From the NCBI GenBank assembly GCA_000376725.2, contig KZ308137.1, forward strand, positions 384,026 through 448,025: a stretch of 64,000 nt of DNA, in the 5' to 3' direction. The translations under genes were made by a program, and so were the position numbers. This document shows positions 48,201 through 60,585 of the stretch, in pieces. The notes under the pieces were generated by a model. That model saw nothing but the letters and a program-made list of their open reading frames with translations, was not told where the DNA came from and made no database searches. The DNA is from Ladona fulva (lineage: Eukaryota > Arthropoda > Insecta > Odonata > Libellulidae). How positions within the stretch are numbered: the first letter of the stretch is position 1; each line of letters starts with the position of its first letter.

Positions 48201-50104
48201 CTTTTCTCGTTCCAACAAGTAAAACTCATAAAAAAAGCTAAAGGGGCGTTTATGCTGTCCAATATAAACAAAAAACATTGATTAAAATCCTCCAAAAGCA
48301 AGAATATTACACTGTGAAAAAGAATTAACGTGCAAAAAACCCAAGAAATGAAGATGTGAATACCATTATAAAAAGATACCCAAACAACACACACTATGAT
48401 ACTATAACATTTACCAGCATAAGCATTCAAAAATAAAACCAACTTTTTCAGTTCGAATAGTGTCTCGAAACACTTCCGCAACATAAATTTTGCCCATCAA
48501 GGATTTCTCTTTCACCCTGGTTAAGTAGGTCGTGGGATACAGGGGCAGGTTGGGTGAATAAGTTGCGCAACCGATCACTTTTGTTTACGCGATCGTTCTC
48601 CACCAAAACACTAAGAAGTAAGTGCAACCCTGAAGACTACCATTGCAGAATTTGCAAAAAATCTCACTTTCGAGCAACAAGAGGAACGATCACGGACACA
48701 GCTGCGATGAAAGCGGAATTCCAATCACGTTTTTCTCAAGCACGGAGAAACCTGTCGCGGAAGATGGTGCCAACCTGTACAAAGGTGCAAACTGTTTATA
48801 ATGGCGAGTACATTTGCTACCTCGGATTTTAATTCAAAATGGCTTCAGCACTAAGAGCCTTCGTTTAAACACAATAAAAATATCTTTAGAAATGGAAAAA
48901 CGATAATTTTGGTAAAAGAAGAGCAAGAAGATGAATTATCAGTCGAGGATGAATGATTCTCTGAAAAATTATGATTCAATAATACTAAACAATAATATGT
49001 ATTAGAGTAAATTTAGATGTTATTTAATAGTGGGCGTTAATGAGCAATTATTGGCTTAAAATGAAGAATTCATTGACTGTTAATGTGTATTTATAAGTCA
49101 ACAAGTGTAATAAGGCTATTGTTAGCTTTTTGTAAGCCTGAGGTAAATCAAATCATTTATTGCTGGATAATTGTTACATTACTGGATGAGCTAAAATTCT
49201 TCCGGCGTTAAACCATGTTTCACTGAATACATACACAAAGTGTGCCACGAAGACGGATCGATTTAAACAGATAATTTCAGTGAAGATGAATACCAATCCT
49301 ACTAAATGTTATTTGGCGGAACTCCAACCTTGTGAAGTAGTACAAATTACATCACCGTATTTCATTCAGAGAAGATAACCGAACGATCTAATTCTTTTCT
49401 TTTTGACATTCATTCATTTTCTCACCAATAAATCGCTAATAAATAAATTATATGTGTTTAAGATTTTAATAACGAGACGAATTTACCTCATCATAGAAGA
49501 CAACAGGTCGAGAATAGTTAAATTATTCTTATTATTACTAAACTCATCAAATATGAGACATTTCCTAAGCTTTGAATCTTTAAACTGCCACGAAATTAGC
49601 AACCAATTGACAAAAATTAAACCCTCGAGCTCTAAACGATACTCAAAATTTGCTAAATATCGTTCGCAACCCGTTAATGAAACTAACTCCAGGTTGATAA
49701 ATGACACAAAATTTTCTTGTCTTCGTTTTTCAAAATTTGGCTAGAGGCAACGAGGAGGAATCATATTAGGTACCCGCTAGGTCTTCTAACAGGACCTTTC
49801 CATTAGATAATAAGGAGATGACTCCGAGAAGGTGTTCGGTCTGGCTCCCACGGCAACATGAAAAAAACTATCGTGACTCCGCATGAAATACTAAATCATT
49901 GATGCATTCACGAAGACGGGCCATAAAAAAATACGAGAAACTAAAAATGGGAGGAGAGAGCGACCGCGAGAGTGCTCCTCGCTGGAGAAACATCCAGCCT
50001 CCTTCATAATTTATAGTAGAGAAACATTTTTTCGTGCAACTGAAACTTTTAGGCCTCCCTTCAGTTCTTGAAACTTCATTACCCTGAGTTTTATTCAGTA
50101 TATT

Positions 50105-50257
50105 ATTGTTATTAACAGTATTATTATTAATAGTTACTGTTAAAAGTGCTTCGACAGCTTAGATCATTTCGCACGTGGGCCCTCAACGGGAATCGAACTG
50201 GCGCCGCTTTCACTGCAGTCGAACGCGTTGATCGCTGGGCTATCCGGGAGTCCCCTG
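50105..50257 (-). mobile_element. tRNA-derived SINE, family 1
   Basis: Minus strand: CTCCCGGATAGCCCAGCGAT, CAACGCGTTCGACTGCAGTG, B-box AGTTCGATTCCC, then GCTGTCGAAGCACTTTTAAC and an AATAATAATACTG tail. Sits in the bib intron, sense orientation. Confidence 0.75.
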
Positions 50258-51142
50258 ATATTTAAAAATTCTCTTCAACTCTACCCTATCATATATTCCG
50301 AAACACGGATAAATCGATTTGCGAAAGTCTTGGTCCAAAGCACTTCGGATTATGGCCACTCAACCTGTAGCAGGTGAATAGAGGGACGCGCTATCCCTTT
50401 GAGTTTCAGGGAAATTTCAATTACGGGGACTCGACCACCAATTCGGAAGCAGGCGCGCAGCGCGGCGGTCGAATTCGGAACTACGGTCGCATAAGGTCGA
50501 ATTTTTAGTAACAAGTCACATTGTAGAGTGTTAAAAATGCAAAGCATCTTCCTTCCCTTGGTATTGTTGATAATCGCCGTAGAAAGTATAGTTCGAATAT
50601 TGCGCTACTGTACTATTTTCGGCGTTTGTCTTCCGTTAAGTAGGACTGAAGCATTGTAAGGAACGATAGGCAATCAGGGTCCGTTTCAGACAGAAAGCAA
50701 GTGAACCGACCGCCTAAGAAAAAAGCAATCAGCGGGCCAATATTTTTGCTAGCGGATTATATTATGAACACATCCAACAATTAAAGTGAAGGAATTAAAC
50801 TTTACAATTGCTTTCTCAACAATTACGAGATGAGGTAACAATAACCTCCGCTGACACTTTTGAATCGAAAACGGAAACGGAAAACGTCAACAATAAAGAT
50901 AGCAAATATGCTTGTAATGTCTCCTCAGGGCAGACACGACTGGCGCTGCATACAATGCTTGAAGACGTGCACGGATTTTCCGGGAACAGGAAACCCCCGA
51001 AGAGCTTTTCCAGCCAAAAAATAAACCGATTACCTACGAGCGGCAAACTTTGGCAACAGTCCACCGGTAGCTCTTTAACTTCCAAGTCCCAACACACGTA
51101 CGTAGGACATAATTTAAAAATCCTCCGAAACACAATGCTTGT

Positions 51143-51475
51143 CACGTGCGCGAGCATTTAATAACTAATGGTCACATACATGCGCCGGGGCCCTTAACGC
51201 CCGCCTCATAATGGCAGACGCATGTGGTCAGCTGGCCCCGTTTGCCACGTGCCTTCCCTCGCCCTAGGGACGCACTACTAGACATCCCTATTTTCTAAGG
51301 CGAGGAAATGATGGTTCCGCAGACGGTCTTTCCTACCAGAACGCGGGCATCTTCCTCGCCACCACCGGGCCTTTCTATTCCTCTTGGAGGTTTTTTCGTT
51401 CGACCTCATCGGGTCTTTCGGTCTCGGAATCTTGACGCCTTCCACCTGCCAGTGTCTCCCCCTCCTCCCCACGTG
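51143..51475. promoter_or_regulatory. CACGTG E-box cluster in CpG-rich island
   Basis: Three CACGTG sites at 51143-51148, 51246-51251 and 51470-51475. The last two read GGCACGTG on the minus strand, the core bound by E(spl)/Hes repressors. The surrounding 51180-51720 is GC- and CpG-rich inside the bib intron. A role in Notch-pathway feedback on bib, or a nested promoter, is hypothesis. Confidence 0.25.
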
Positions 51476-54400
51476 CCCTCTCCTCCAATTTCCCTTTTCC
51501 TACACACACAAACCACCTCCTCCTCGACTCTTTCCTTCGCCTCAACGTCCCGTCTCCACATCTGCCCTTAGCAACGGGTGGCCCTTAATTGGCATGAGGA
51601 ATGCCGGGTGTGGAGTCTTAGATCGGCACCACGTTTTCATGGGGTCCTCTTCCCGCGCTTGCAAGGGGTCGCAGTCTGCATGTTCTTTTGGATGGTGCGC
51701 TAAACCCTCCTGCCGTCATTTGTAAGTTCGCGGTGTTTTTTCCTTCTAGAACGGTATCAAGTGGTTAACAGAGGTAACAGTTCGATCAAATTAAGCGGTG
51801 CCTAGAGTTGCTAACTTTGTTCTTTAGTAACTGGGCCTCTAATCTCAACATCCAAAATTCTACTGCCCTAAATCACGGTGACTTCAACCTGTGTTCTGCG
51901 GAGCTTTGATACCCCCTGAAGCAACATAGCGTTAACATGCGTAATGGCTGTAGGTGGCTGCATTTACAACGTAGACGTACATTTCTACCATCCCTGCGTA
52001 GATCATCATCATATGACACTACATTTACTTTCATTCACAGCCAAAATTTTACCAAATACAATGTTGAGGGCGTTCAAAAGTATTTCCGATCTTCGTGAAC
52101 CGCCAATGGCGTACTCAAAGATGGGGGCAAAACAGTATAAACTGCTGAAAATCAAATACTTTCATTATTCACAATTTAAAAATAGCTGCAGCCCCTCAGA
52201 CCACACGTCACAGGTCAAGGGTTTAATTCCTATTCAGAAAAACGTAAAAATGTAAATTCACTCAAATGTATTGATTATTTAACAAAAAAAGTCTACCAAA
52301 CACTGTTACGTTCCGAAAAAGTCTTCCTAATATTCAATAGCCTAATGAAGATGTATAAAATGTTTATGTTAAGGATAATTATTCTAAAAATTCTACAATT
52401 ATACTAAAAATATCCATCGTTAAATTCGCAGAGGCGGTCGAAAATTTGAGTATAATCACTCAGCAATAGGATCATTGAAAAATAAATAAACAAAAATTAA
52501 CGACGGAAAATTAAGTCATTTTGATACATATTTTCTCTCTCCTCAACACACTAATAATTCGCACAAAAGATCAGACTTACGGTTCTAAGCACTGCGAAGT
52601 TAATGTTAACGTTGGTGACGTGGAGAAACGAAGATTAAAAAACCTGTCCAAAGTGAAATTCTTTATTCCGTCAACATTTTCAAATTGCTGTGATTTCAGA
52701 CCATCAAAAGGAGCTGAACTCGACAGCCTAGAGCCACCCGATAGCCAAGGAACCGGCTGAAAAGAGTTTTAACCGGAATTTCATCCACTGAATATCGTAG
52801 GTCAGTTTACGGCAAGTTATTACCTGCTAAATATTTAAGTAGATACGAAAGACCCTTCAGAACTTCAAAATTTGTGCCCTCCGATGATGGAATTTTTTCA
52901 AAGCCCCATCGCTCCGAAACTTTATGGACCAGATGACGCCGAAGTTGACCACTAAAATGTAGGGATGTTTCTCTAACACTCAACTTTCCCCCGGTATATA
53001 TCCTAGGTCAGTTAAGGGAAACTTGACACCTGCTATAAGATTAAATAAATAAATAAGTTTGCCCCGAGCCAACACGAATTTTAAACATCTATTCCCCTAA
53101 ATAAAAGCCTCTTCTACAAAGTCGTTAACAAGTTAAAATGTATTCATTGATAAATAAGAAAACAAAAGATTGGAGAAAATTTAGAATGAATCGAGTCCTT
53201 AAATTCTTACTGTTTACGTTGGCAAATTAACGGAACGAGTACGGTAAATATTTCATAACCATGGCAAAAATAGACAATTCTAAAATTTATGATTTCCTTA
53301 TCTTCATCATAAAGTTTGACACTGACGTAAACATCGGTTTCGCCCACTCATTACAGCTATGATAACCGCAAACCATACTTCTTATAAAAACTCGTATGAT
53401 GAGGTCTATACACCAATACCTATTATGTCACTAAGATAAAAAGTACACTGCAAAGACACTGGGGTGCCGCATGAATTTCTAGAGTTCCACGTGCTTTCAA
53501 TTTTAGATATATTTCGCGAAATGTTTAATAGCTGCACGAGAAATTGAAAACGATAGCATACGTGACGTTAATTTCAAATTAAATAATTTTATTTCTCAAT
53601 TAATAAAAAGTCTTACAAACTAATAAACACACCCAGCGGGTCGTTACGTAAAGAACTGAGTGAGCAACGAATACAAATGTGAGAAATAATACGTGGAGAA
53701 CTAATCATTGTAATATTGATAACTCATAATACAAAAATTAAAATCTATACCGAAAGGAATACCGATTTATATGAAAGATAAAGGGCTTAGATGTTTCTGT
53801 CGAACGTTCAAAGCGTAATAGTTCCGTTGGCGGGGTATTTTCATATCTAAACGCAATTTTTCGGTAGCTGGACAGCAAGAGAATGAGATATTATCGATGC
53901 GGATGATCATATTAAAGTTATCCGCGTAAATTAAAACACCTGATCACTGTAGCGTAACCTCCAAATGTTTGTTTGTTTTCCCATAGGGCCGCTGCCTCCC
54001 CCACTTCTGCTAGCCATCCTAGCCTCACCTACGTTTTTATTTCCCGCATAAATTAGCTCAATGCCATGGCGATAATTCCTAGGCTTCATCGCACCATTGT
54101 TATTTAACTTATCAGGACTTGATGATGAATTTGAGACCCTTAAAAAATTGTGACAGTCAAGCGATTTAATCACTGCTCATCAGCATACTTAATTTTTCTA
54201 CCGGTGTGATAGTCTTCATATTTATATGGGGTTTTCCCACTTCTCTCGTTATAATAGGAGTCAAGATAGAAACGTGAGAGCCGAGGACGAAACATACGGG
54301 CAAAAGCATTATTCAAAGGAGAGTCCACAAACAGTCAAAAAAATTAAGAAAAGGGGTGACCAGGCGCGGCTATTTCTTCGGAGTTATTTCTGGATGTCTA

Positions 54401-54865
54401 CGGATATACTTCGCCAACTTCCGATTATTTTTGCCGAGAGCAAAAGGAAATTTGTAGCGTTGACAATCCAATAACTCGCAACGAGTATCACCTCGTACGT
54501 CCATTGTAAGATGGGAATACGATAACTCTTTCACAACCAGTTGGCAATAAAATATACCAAATACCTAGAAGTCAAAAAATCCAGTACGAAAATTAACGGA
54601 GTGGTGCTTCAACATAATAAATATTAAGGGTATTTACGAATGTATATACGTCTACATGAATCTTTACCTGCGTTTATCGTTCTAGCATCCACGTCGTAAA
54701 ATCGTAAAAAACATTTCTGTTTACTCGAAAACTAAGAGCATGCTTCGTATTAAACAAAAACATCAAAAATGGTTAATTGATATATAAAATTTAGTCCGCA
54801 TAAAATTATATTACGATATATTGAGATTGAAGTTGTTTGACTGAGATTATTTAAATAAATATTAC

Positions 54866-54900
54866 GAACGCGCTACCCAATTGGCTATCCTGGAGCCCCT
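54866..54900 (-). mobile_element. SINE family 1, head only
   Basis: Minus strand GGGCTCCAGGATAGCCAATT then GGGTAGCGCGTTCG. The copy is cut after the A-box region, next to the LINE A 3' tail. Confidence 0.5.
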
Positions 54901-54914
54901 AAACTCTTGTCTAT

Positions 54915-55295
54915 GTCTATGTAAGCACCCTGCAAGGCACCTTTCGGCGTGTGGTAGGAGGGTGCCGTGACTCTACTTTCCTAATCGATTACGTTCGCGG
55001 AAAAAATGAGTTCTTGAATTGATTCGTTCTAGCATCTATTTCCCTGATCTTCCTCGCATTGTCAAAACGACCTATGTAACATGTAAGACGCTTTACATCG
55101 CCTACATCATCTCTGAACGTGCTTTTCCTGAACTTATTTAACAAATTTATTCTTTGTTTGAATTTTCTGTCTTCTAAAAATTCCCATCCTACGTCCTGAA
55201 TCATCTGAGTAACGCTCTCTGATTTTTCGTAGTGTTTCTTCACGAAACGTATCGCTTTTCGCTGGGCCTTTTCTAATTCCCGAATACAACACTTA
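54915..55295 (-). mobile_element. LINE family A, RT C-terminus and 3' end
   Basis: The minus-strand frame includes KCCIRELEKAQRKAIRFVKK, then EFLEDRKFKQRINLLNKF and a block ending DARTNQFKN. It aligns throughout with the 9.0-9.4-kb copy. The 3' hairpin CACCCTGCAAGGCACC is at 54927. The 5' side is interrupted at about 55296 by a miniature element. Confidence 0.8.
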
Positions 55296-55540
55296 GGCCC
55301 AGTAGCATAATGCACACTTAAAATGGAATTAACTAATGTTCACTTTAGAAACCAGTATTTTAATGAGTTGTTTGAGTTTAATGATAATATAAGTGATCGT
55401 AGATTATCTTCTATATATGTGATGGAGTGGCAAGGATATCAGCTATAATCTTCACTTGAAGTCTAAAAAAAGTGTTATACTGGGCCCTAAATTGGACTTT
55501 AGTTGAAGTCTATTTTCAATATACATAATAATACATATAT
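55296..55540. mobile_element. Second copy of the 234-bp miniature element
   Basis: GGCCCAGTAGCATAATGCAC, ACTTAAAATGGAATTAAC and GTTCACTTTAGAAACCAGTA match the left half of 28965-29198. CTTCACTTGAAG, GGACTTTAGTTGAAGTC and TTTTCAATATACATAATAAT match the right half. The right terminus has lost the CAGGC end. Confidence 0.6.
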
Positions 55541-56600
55541 CTAAGACACGAGGACATAATTTTAAGATCATAAAATTTTTGAAAATCCCAAAGTAATTAC
55601 GCTACATAAAAATTCACTTCGATGATGTTTCTGAGCTCTGACGACAATGATTTATAACAAACCATGCAAACTAGAAACGGGAAAATCGCGATATATATTA
55701 GACAACATTACGTTGGCATAAGATCAAGTTAATAACCAATAAATTAGTATAGCAAGCAAAAATTTTGGAATGGTACATACATAATGATAAACGTGTTTAT
55801 ACGTGTGAGATAAATCGTAGATAATTATAAGCAGTATTTACATACATGATTGCATCAATTATCCCAATTCGATACTGGGATTAACAACGAAGCGATTTAA
55901 AACTTAAAATAAAAATTAGAATGATCATCAAAACCTTTCATAGTATAACCACAGAAAAAAATGAATTTTTCAAATTAAAAAGTTTTATTATAGGCCTGTA
56001 GTATTACGCTCTCTTCATCTTGGTCCGGTATTCGGCAAATTTCCGAATCTTCTACAGTCGGGAAAGTTAAAAAGTTAGAAAGCCCAAAAAATCCAAAAGG
56101 AAGATGGAGGTCTTCCTCTGCCTACACCATTGATGTTAATTGCGGCTTGGGAGCATTTTTCTTTCTTCCACACCAAAAAAATGTTCCCCAACGGGAGGCC
56201 CCTTCCGGTTGGGAACGAGAGCCCAACTTTTGCCTCCTCCGACATTAAAATCTCAAACGAGAAATTTTCCGAGAAAAAAGATCATTGAGATATTTGCTGC
56301 ACGAAAAAATAAGAAATTGGATAACCAATATTTTTATTTTATGGCGTTCCGACGGAAAAATAATTGATTCCCATTCATCACGAAATTATTTCTTCTCCTT
56401 ACGGCTAGCAGAGCCTTTCGATAATATTCAAGTGAGATAGTGTCGTGCCAAGTTCATCACTATCTGTACAATCATTAGACTGGTTGTATCCTCATTGGAC
56501 CTGCTACCGTATCTTGATTAATGAAACATTTATCACTTGTCTTTTATTAAGGGATAGAGAAAAATGTATCCTTTATACGCTTTTATCTCACTCTTGTTCA
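55541..56600. other. No gene recognised
   Basis: Intronic, AT-rich; nothing identified. Confidence 0.45.
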
Positions 56601-56604
56601 TGGC

Positions 56605-56815
56605 TGTGATGATATAAAAGCTACTGAGGTATGAGCTACGCCGAATAACAACATTAATTTAGGTTTCTCCTTATGCAATGTTACGAAAAGTGTTCTCGTT
56701 GAGTCATCGTGCTTCAATAAAGTGGGTTTGTTCCTTTTATAGTATTCTGGGCCAGACAGAAAACCAAGGGAAACTACCTCACTCCTCATCTTGGCTAGTA
56801 AGCCTCATTTCCCTC
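56605..56815 (-). repeat. Dispersed repeat R2, minus copy
   Basis: Reverse complement reads GGGAAATGAGGCTTACTAGC, GATGAGGAGTGAGGTAGTTT at the start and ends CTCATACCTCAGTAGCTTTT. It is intact at the AATGAGGC site where the 60-kb copy has an insertion. It forms a head-to-head pair with 56935-57120. Confidence 0.65.
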
Positions 56816-56834
56816 TCGTAACTTTTCGCAGCTG

Positions 56835-56910
56835 ATGGTGGAGGGGATGAGGCCCCAACCGGCATTCGGGCTGAATACTTTACAGACAGTATCCTCGTCC
56901 CCTCCACCAT
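56835..56910. repeat. Inverted repeat joining two R2 copies
   Basis: ATGGTGGAGGGGATGAGG (56835-56852) and its complement with one mismatch (56893-56910) face each other. They extend the mirror symmetry of the flanking R2 copies inward to a 40-bp centre. Confidence 0.7.
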
Positions 56911-56934
56911 TTACTATCGATAGTGGGATGGGGC

Positions 56935-57120
56935 AGCAAAGCAAGATAACGAGTGAGGTAATTTTTCCTTCGCTGCGCCCGGTTATTAATGGTTGAACCA
57001 GCTGTATCTGCAGCAGACAGATCCAAAAAATAACACTTCTTTATAGCATTCAATAAGGAATGATAAATTCCATTACGCGACATTTGTCATACCTCAGTAA
57101 CTTCCATAATCTCACAAACA
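56935..57120 (+). repeat. Dispersed repeat R2, plus copy
   Basis: AAGCAAGATAACGAGTGAGG near the start, TTCAATAAGGAATGATAAAT in the middle and GTCATACCTCAGTAACTTCC near the end match the 60427-60585 copy. Confidence 0.6.
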
Positions 57121-57312
57121 AGAACAAGAGCTAAAGGAAACGTGAGATATATTTGTATCTATTCTAGCCAAAGGAGTACCAACCACTAGGCACCGGAGAC
57201 ATTGCTAAGAGTGCCACAGCCCGGCTCCCCCAAATTGTGATAAGGTATTTAATTTCATAACTTTACGTTTTATGCCGTAGATAGTATCTATGGGATATAT
57301 AGTATGGGATAA

Positions 57313-57345
57313 TTTCAATGCGTATCTACTAGATACGCATTGAAA
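57313..57345. repeat. 15-bp hairpin
   Basis: TTTCAATGCGTATCT (57313-57327), 3-nt loop, exact complement 57331-57345. Immediately precedes the pogo-like end. Confidence 0.6.
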
Positions 57346-57354
57346 GCCAAAGCC

Positions 57355-57410
57355 ACTCATCGTTAACAAAGTACGTCGTTAACTGAGGCCGTCGTTAACC
57401 AAGGTACTGC
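57355..57410 (-). mobile_element. pogo/Tigger-like terminal repeat
   Basis: Minus strand: CAGTACCTTGGTTAACGACG, GCCTCAGTTAACGACGTAC. GTTAACGACG is tandemly repeated, as in pogo-type ends. No transposase or second end found. Confidence 0.45.
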
Positions 57411-57419
57411 AGTACTTTA

Positions 57420-58260
57420 TTCTGGAAGGAATGCGTAAGTTTTCGTTCAGATAAACAGAGAACTTGTATCGAAACATAAACAGGAATATGGATTGAATTA
57501 CTTACGTACTCTAAGGTTCTACTGAATCTCATAAAAACTCCTCGAACAACACTGTTTCCGAGTATAGAAACAAAAAAAGGCCCTTCAATGAGATGGAGAA
57601 GTAAATCGATTGGGAAGCAGGTTGCTCAGGTACGGCCTTTTACCGGCAATGAGAGATGTTAAAAGAAAAGATCAGCGTGCGTAAAAAATGCCAGGTGAGA
57701 TAATGAAATCGAGGGAAGTGGAAGCGGGAAAGCGAGTGTATCGAGATGTGGAAAAAAGTCCGGAGCAGCGAAGAAAGAAGCTGTTATTATGGGAAAAGCC
57801 GATCGCCCCTGGAGATTACAGGGAACCGAAAATAATTGAGGATCGGAATTGCGGCGATGAAGCGTGCTCGAAATTTGAGATAAGAATTCTGGAGGAAGCA
57901 AAACGCGAAGGTGAACTTTCAGTTTCTTTTCGGTGAGTTTCTCAATGCGATGGAAATGAAATTCTCTCTCAGGAAAGGATTTTATATGCCGATAGATCAT
58001 CACCGACATTCGGATTTATTATTGAGGTTACCGTCTTCTAATTTCGGAATATCACGAAAGGGGGGAATTTAGACGAGTATAAGCGATATATTCCATGTTT
58101 TCAGAGGAAAAAATCCATAACAGAGTTCCTGCATCCATTTCTTGATTAATGGAATTTCAATCATTTACCTTTTGGTACTGGTTGCAGAAAAAGTATGTCT
58201 TACTTATCTTTGACTAATTGTAGTTCTCTTTGACTAGGCAGTAGTTCTCTGCTTTGATTA
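57420..58260. other. No gene recognised
   Basis: Intronic. Overlapping frames on both strands at 57659-58009 have no recognised domain. Confidence 0.4.
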
Positions 58261-58261
58261 T

Positions 58262-59070
58262 ACGAAAGCTACCTAGGTATGCTTTATGCTGAATATTGAC
58301 CTTCATTTTGGTTTACTTTTACGGAATGCTACACAAAGTATTCCTCGCAGTCATTACGCTGCAGTAACAGAGAGCCGCGCCTACCCTATCTGCCGCCCGG
58401 GTGCAGACATAATTTGCCGCCCCTTAATATTAAATACCAAAGCCATACATTTATTGATTTGCAGGTAAAAATTACTTCGTAAGATTTTGAAAAACCAGCG
58501 TTTTATGACTTCGCTCCCCAACTTGCATTGGCCAGGAAACATCAGTAACGATTAATTATGCACATTCCGTAAGCTGACGTAAAAATATTTATTCCAGCAT
58601 GGGGAATAGTAAATTGTTAATAGCTCACAATACTTTCAAGTAACATGATCATCGCAATACGCATAACTTAAAATTATATGATTTGTGTGAAATATATTTA
58701 TCGCAACCAAATATGAAAGTTTCTAATAAAAATCGTATTGCAACACAAATAACTTCGATTAAATTCGCTGAAAAAATATTCCCTTCTCGTCTTGAGTTTT
58801 CCCTAATTCTTTTCTCTAAATGTTGGCCTACATTTCATATCATAATCTTTCCTAGACAATTCGTGCGTATCATACAGAGAGCAACAAACAGTGTTGCTTC
58901 TGCTCCTGCCCTTTAGATGCCGCCGCCGGGGCGCGGTGCACCCCTTGCACCCATAGGACGGCGCGGTTCTGCTAACTGGATCATCTTTCATTCATGGCAT
59001 TACCTCAGAGAGGAAAGCAAATGCAATATCTCACTCCTCACCATGTCTAGCCACATCATGCCCTCTCTAG
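58262..59070 (-). repeat. R2 minus copy split by a hAT element
   Basis: The left part 58262-58367 (GAAAGCTACCTAGGTATGCT onward) aligns with 56620-56720 and the right part 58972-59070 with about 56725-56815. The hAT copy lies exactly between. Confidence 0.55.
58368..58971. mobile_element. hAT element, second copy
   Basis: About 604 bp; ends AGAGCCGCGCCTACCCTAT and, inverted, CAGAACCGCGCCGTCCTAT. Shares CCGCCCGGGTG, ATAATTTGCCGCCCC, TTAATTATGCA and TCGTCTTGAG blocks in order with 20634-22657, without that copy's internal duplication. No clear 8-bp duplication is left. Inserted in an R2 repeat. Confidence 0.75.
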
Positions 59071-60150
59071 TGGTTTTTGGCCGCTAATAGGTAGAGGATG
59101 GCGTTCTAAACAGCCTCAGAACTTCACAAATGGACAATTACATGGGAAAATAAAGTGTATAGTTCATTAAAAAACATTAAAATATCTCTCGAAGATACTC
59201 TAAATTAGCAAAAGAATCGCCGAGGGATTTCTGTAAAATACAGAGAGTAATTGGTAATTTAAGATGGTACGGGGTCACGTACAGCGACAGGGAAATTACA
59301 TTAAAGAAAATACTTTCAAGATAATAAAGTTAATAGTTAATAATAAATTTAAAAAAAAATTACTTCTGAATTTCCTATTACGTGGCTGATCTTCGGCAGA
59401 TAAGCTAAGTGGAAGGCAATTCAAAAGATAATTCGAAAAAAATTTAGGAGCAGATGGAAAATTTCCGCTGATTCTTCCCTTTCACATAACCGATCTCTAA
59501 AGGTCTAAACCAAACAATGAATTCCGAATCCCGGCAGCAATAAAATTTTCGATCTGCGATAACAGAAAAAATAATTTTTTTGCGAATAAATTCCGAATAT
59601 TGGGGTGATTTGAATATAAAACAATTTACATATTAAATGTTGTAAATGAATAATGAATGCATACTTTCAAGGATAACAGTATCATGGTCGTTTTTAACTG
59701 AAACAGATTATCTTATGATATAGAATGGATAATATTGAAAGATAAATAAGATGTTCACAAATGATATAATTTCTAGAATAAAGAACTGAGGAATCGAGGA
59801 TAATTTGCTAACTAAAAGTTAAAGAGCATCGTTCTCCCCAAAAGTGTCAATTGTTCAAAAGTGTCAATTGGACGCAATAAAGAAATTATATGCCATAAAA
59901 AATATTATTCTATTAAACATGTAATTGATCGTACACTGCATGTTGAGGGTATATAACCCTATATAAAGAAAATATGCCAGAGATTTTAATTACTATGGTT
60001 CAAGAGATACTACAATAACCGTAAGCACAGTAAAAAGAATTCTGTGAAGATAGAAAAAGAACCGTTTCCTTTTTCAATCTTCTAAACGTCAAGTACTCAG
60101 CCAAAAAACCCGCTTGATCCTCAACAGCTCCATCTGAAAGCTCCGGGCGG
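59071..60150. other. No gene recognised
   Basis: Intronic AT-rich sequence; nothing identified. Confidence 0.45.
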
Positions 60151-60160
60151 GGAATGAGGC

Positions 60161-60426
60161 CATTGGCGGATCCAGGGGGGGGGTTTATGGGAGCGATCCC
60201 CCCCTTGGTGGCTTAGTAGGGCTAGATATCTGTCTATAATCTGACGAGGAGCTTGAATTAAAATTAAATTGTTGAATTTTCCACGATCACTATCCATCTA
60301 CTATATTTATCACGACAAAATTGCATTTAAAAAGTTAATTGAAGATGAGTTCCTAAGGAAATCGTTCTAAGTTGCCCACACCCCGTAGAAAGTTCGCCCC
60401 CTAAAAAGTTTCTAGACCCTCCCCTG
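60161..60426. mobile_element. hAT-type miniature element, 266 bp
   Basis: Left end CATTGGCGGATCCAGGGGGG, right end (inverted) CAGGGGAGGGTCTAGAAACT. Flanked by AATGAGGC (60153-60160) and TATGAGGC (60427-60434), an 8-bp duplication with one mismatch. The uninterrupted target, AATGAGGCTTAC, is present in the R2 copy near 56800, which serves as a paralogous empty site. No coding capacity. Confidence 0.75.
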
Positions 60427-60585
60427 TATGAGGCTTACCAGGTGAGACGAGGAATGAGGTAGTTTGCCTAAACTATCTGCGACCGCACGGATAGAAAATT
60501 TCGAAGCACTCAATAAGGAGTGATCCCAATGAATGCCGCTAACCAGCATCACCCATACCTCAGTAGCTACCATATTATCACAGAA
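60427..60585 (+). repeat. Dispersed repeat R2, plus copy
   Basis: TATGAGGCTTACCAGGTGAG, GAGGAATGAGGTAGTTTGCC, TCAATAAGGAGTGATCCCAA and CCATACCTCAGTAGCTACC occur in order. Its extreme left end lies beyond the hAT insertion at 60150. Confidence 0.65.

Noticed and set aside
50808..51161. Open frames on both strands (117 and 113 codons) in the bib intron
   Set aside because: Mutual shadows in a moderately GC-rich region; no recognisable protein and no clear splice signals.
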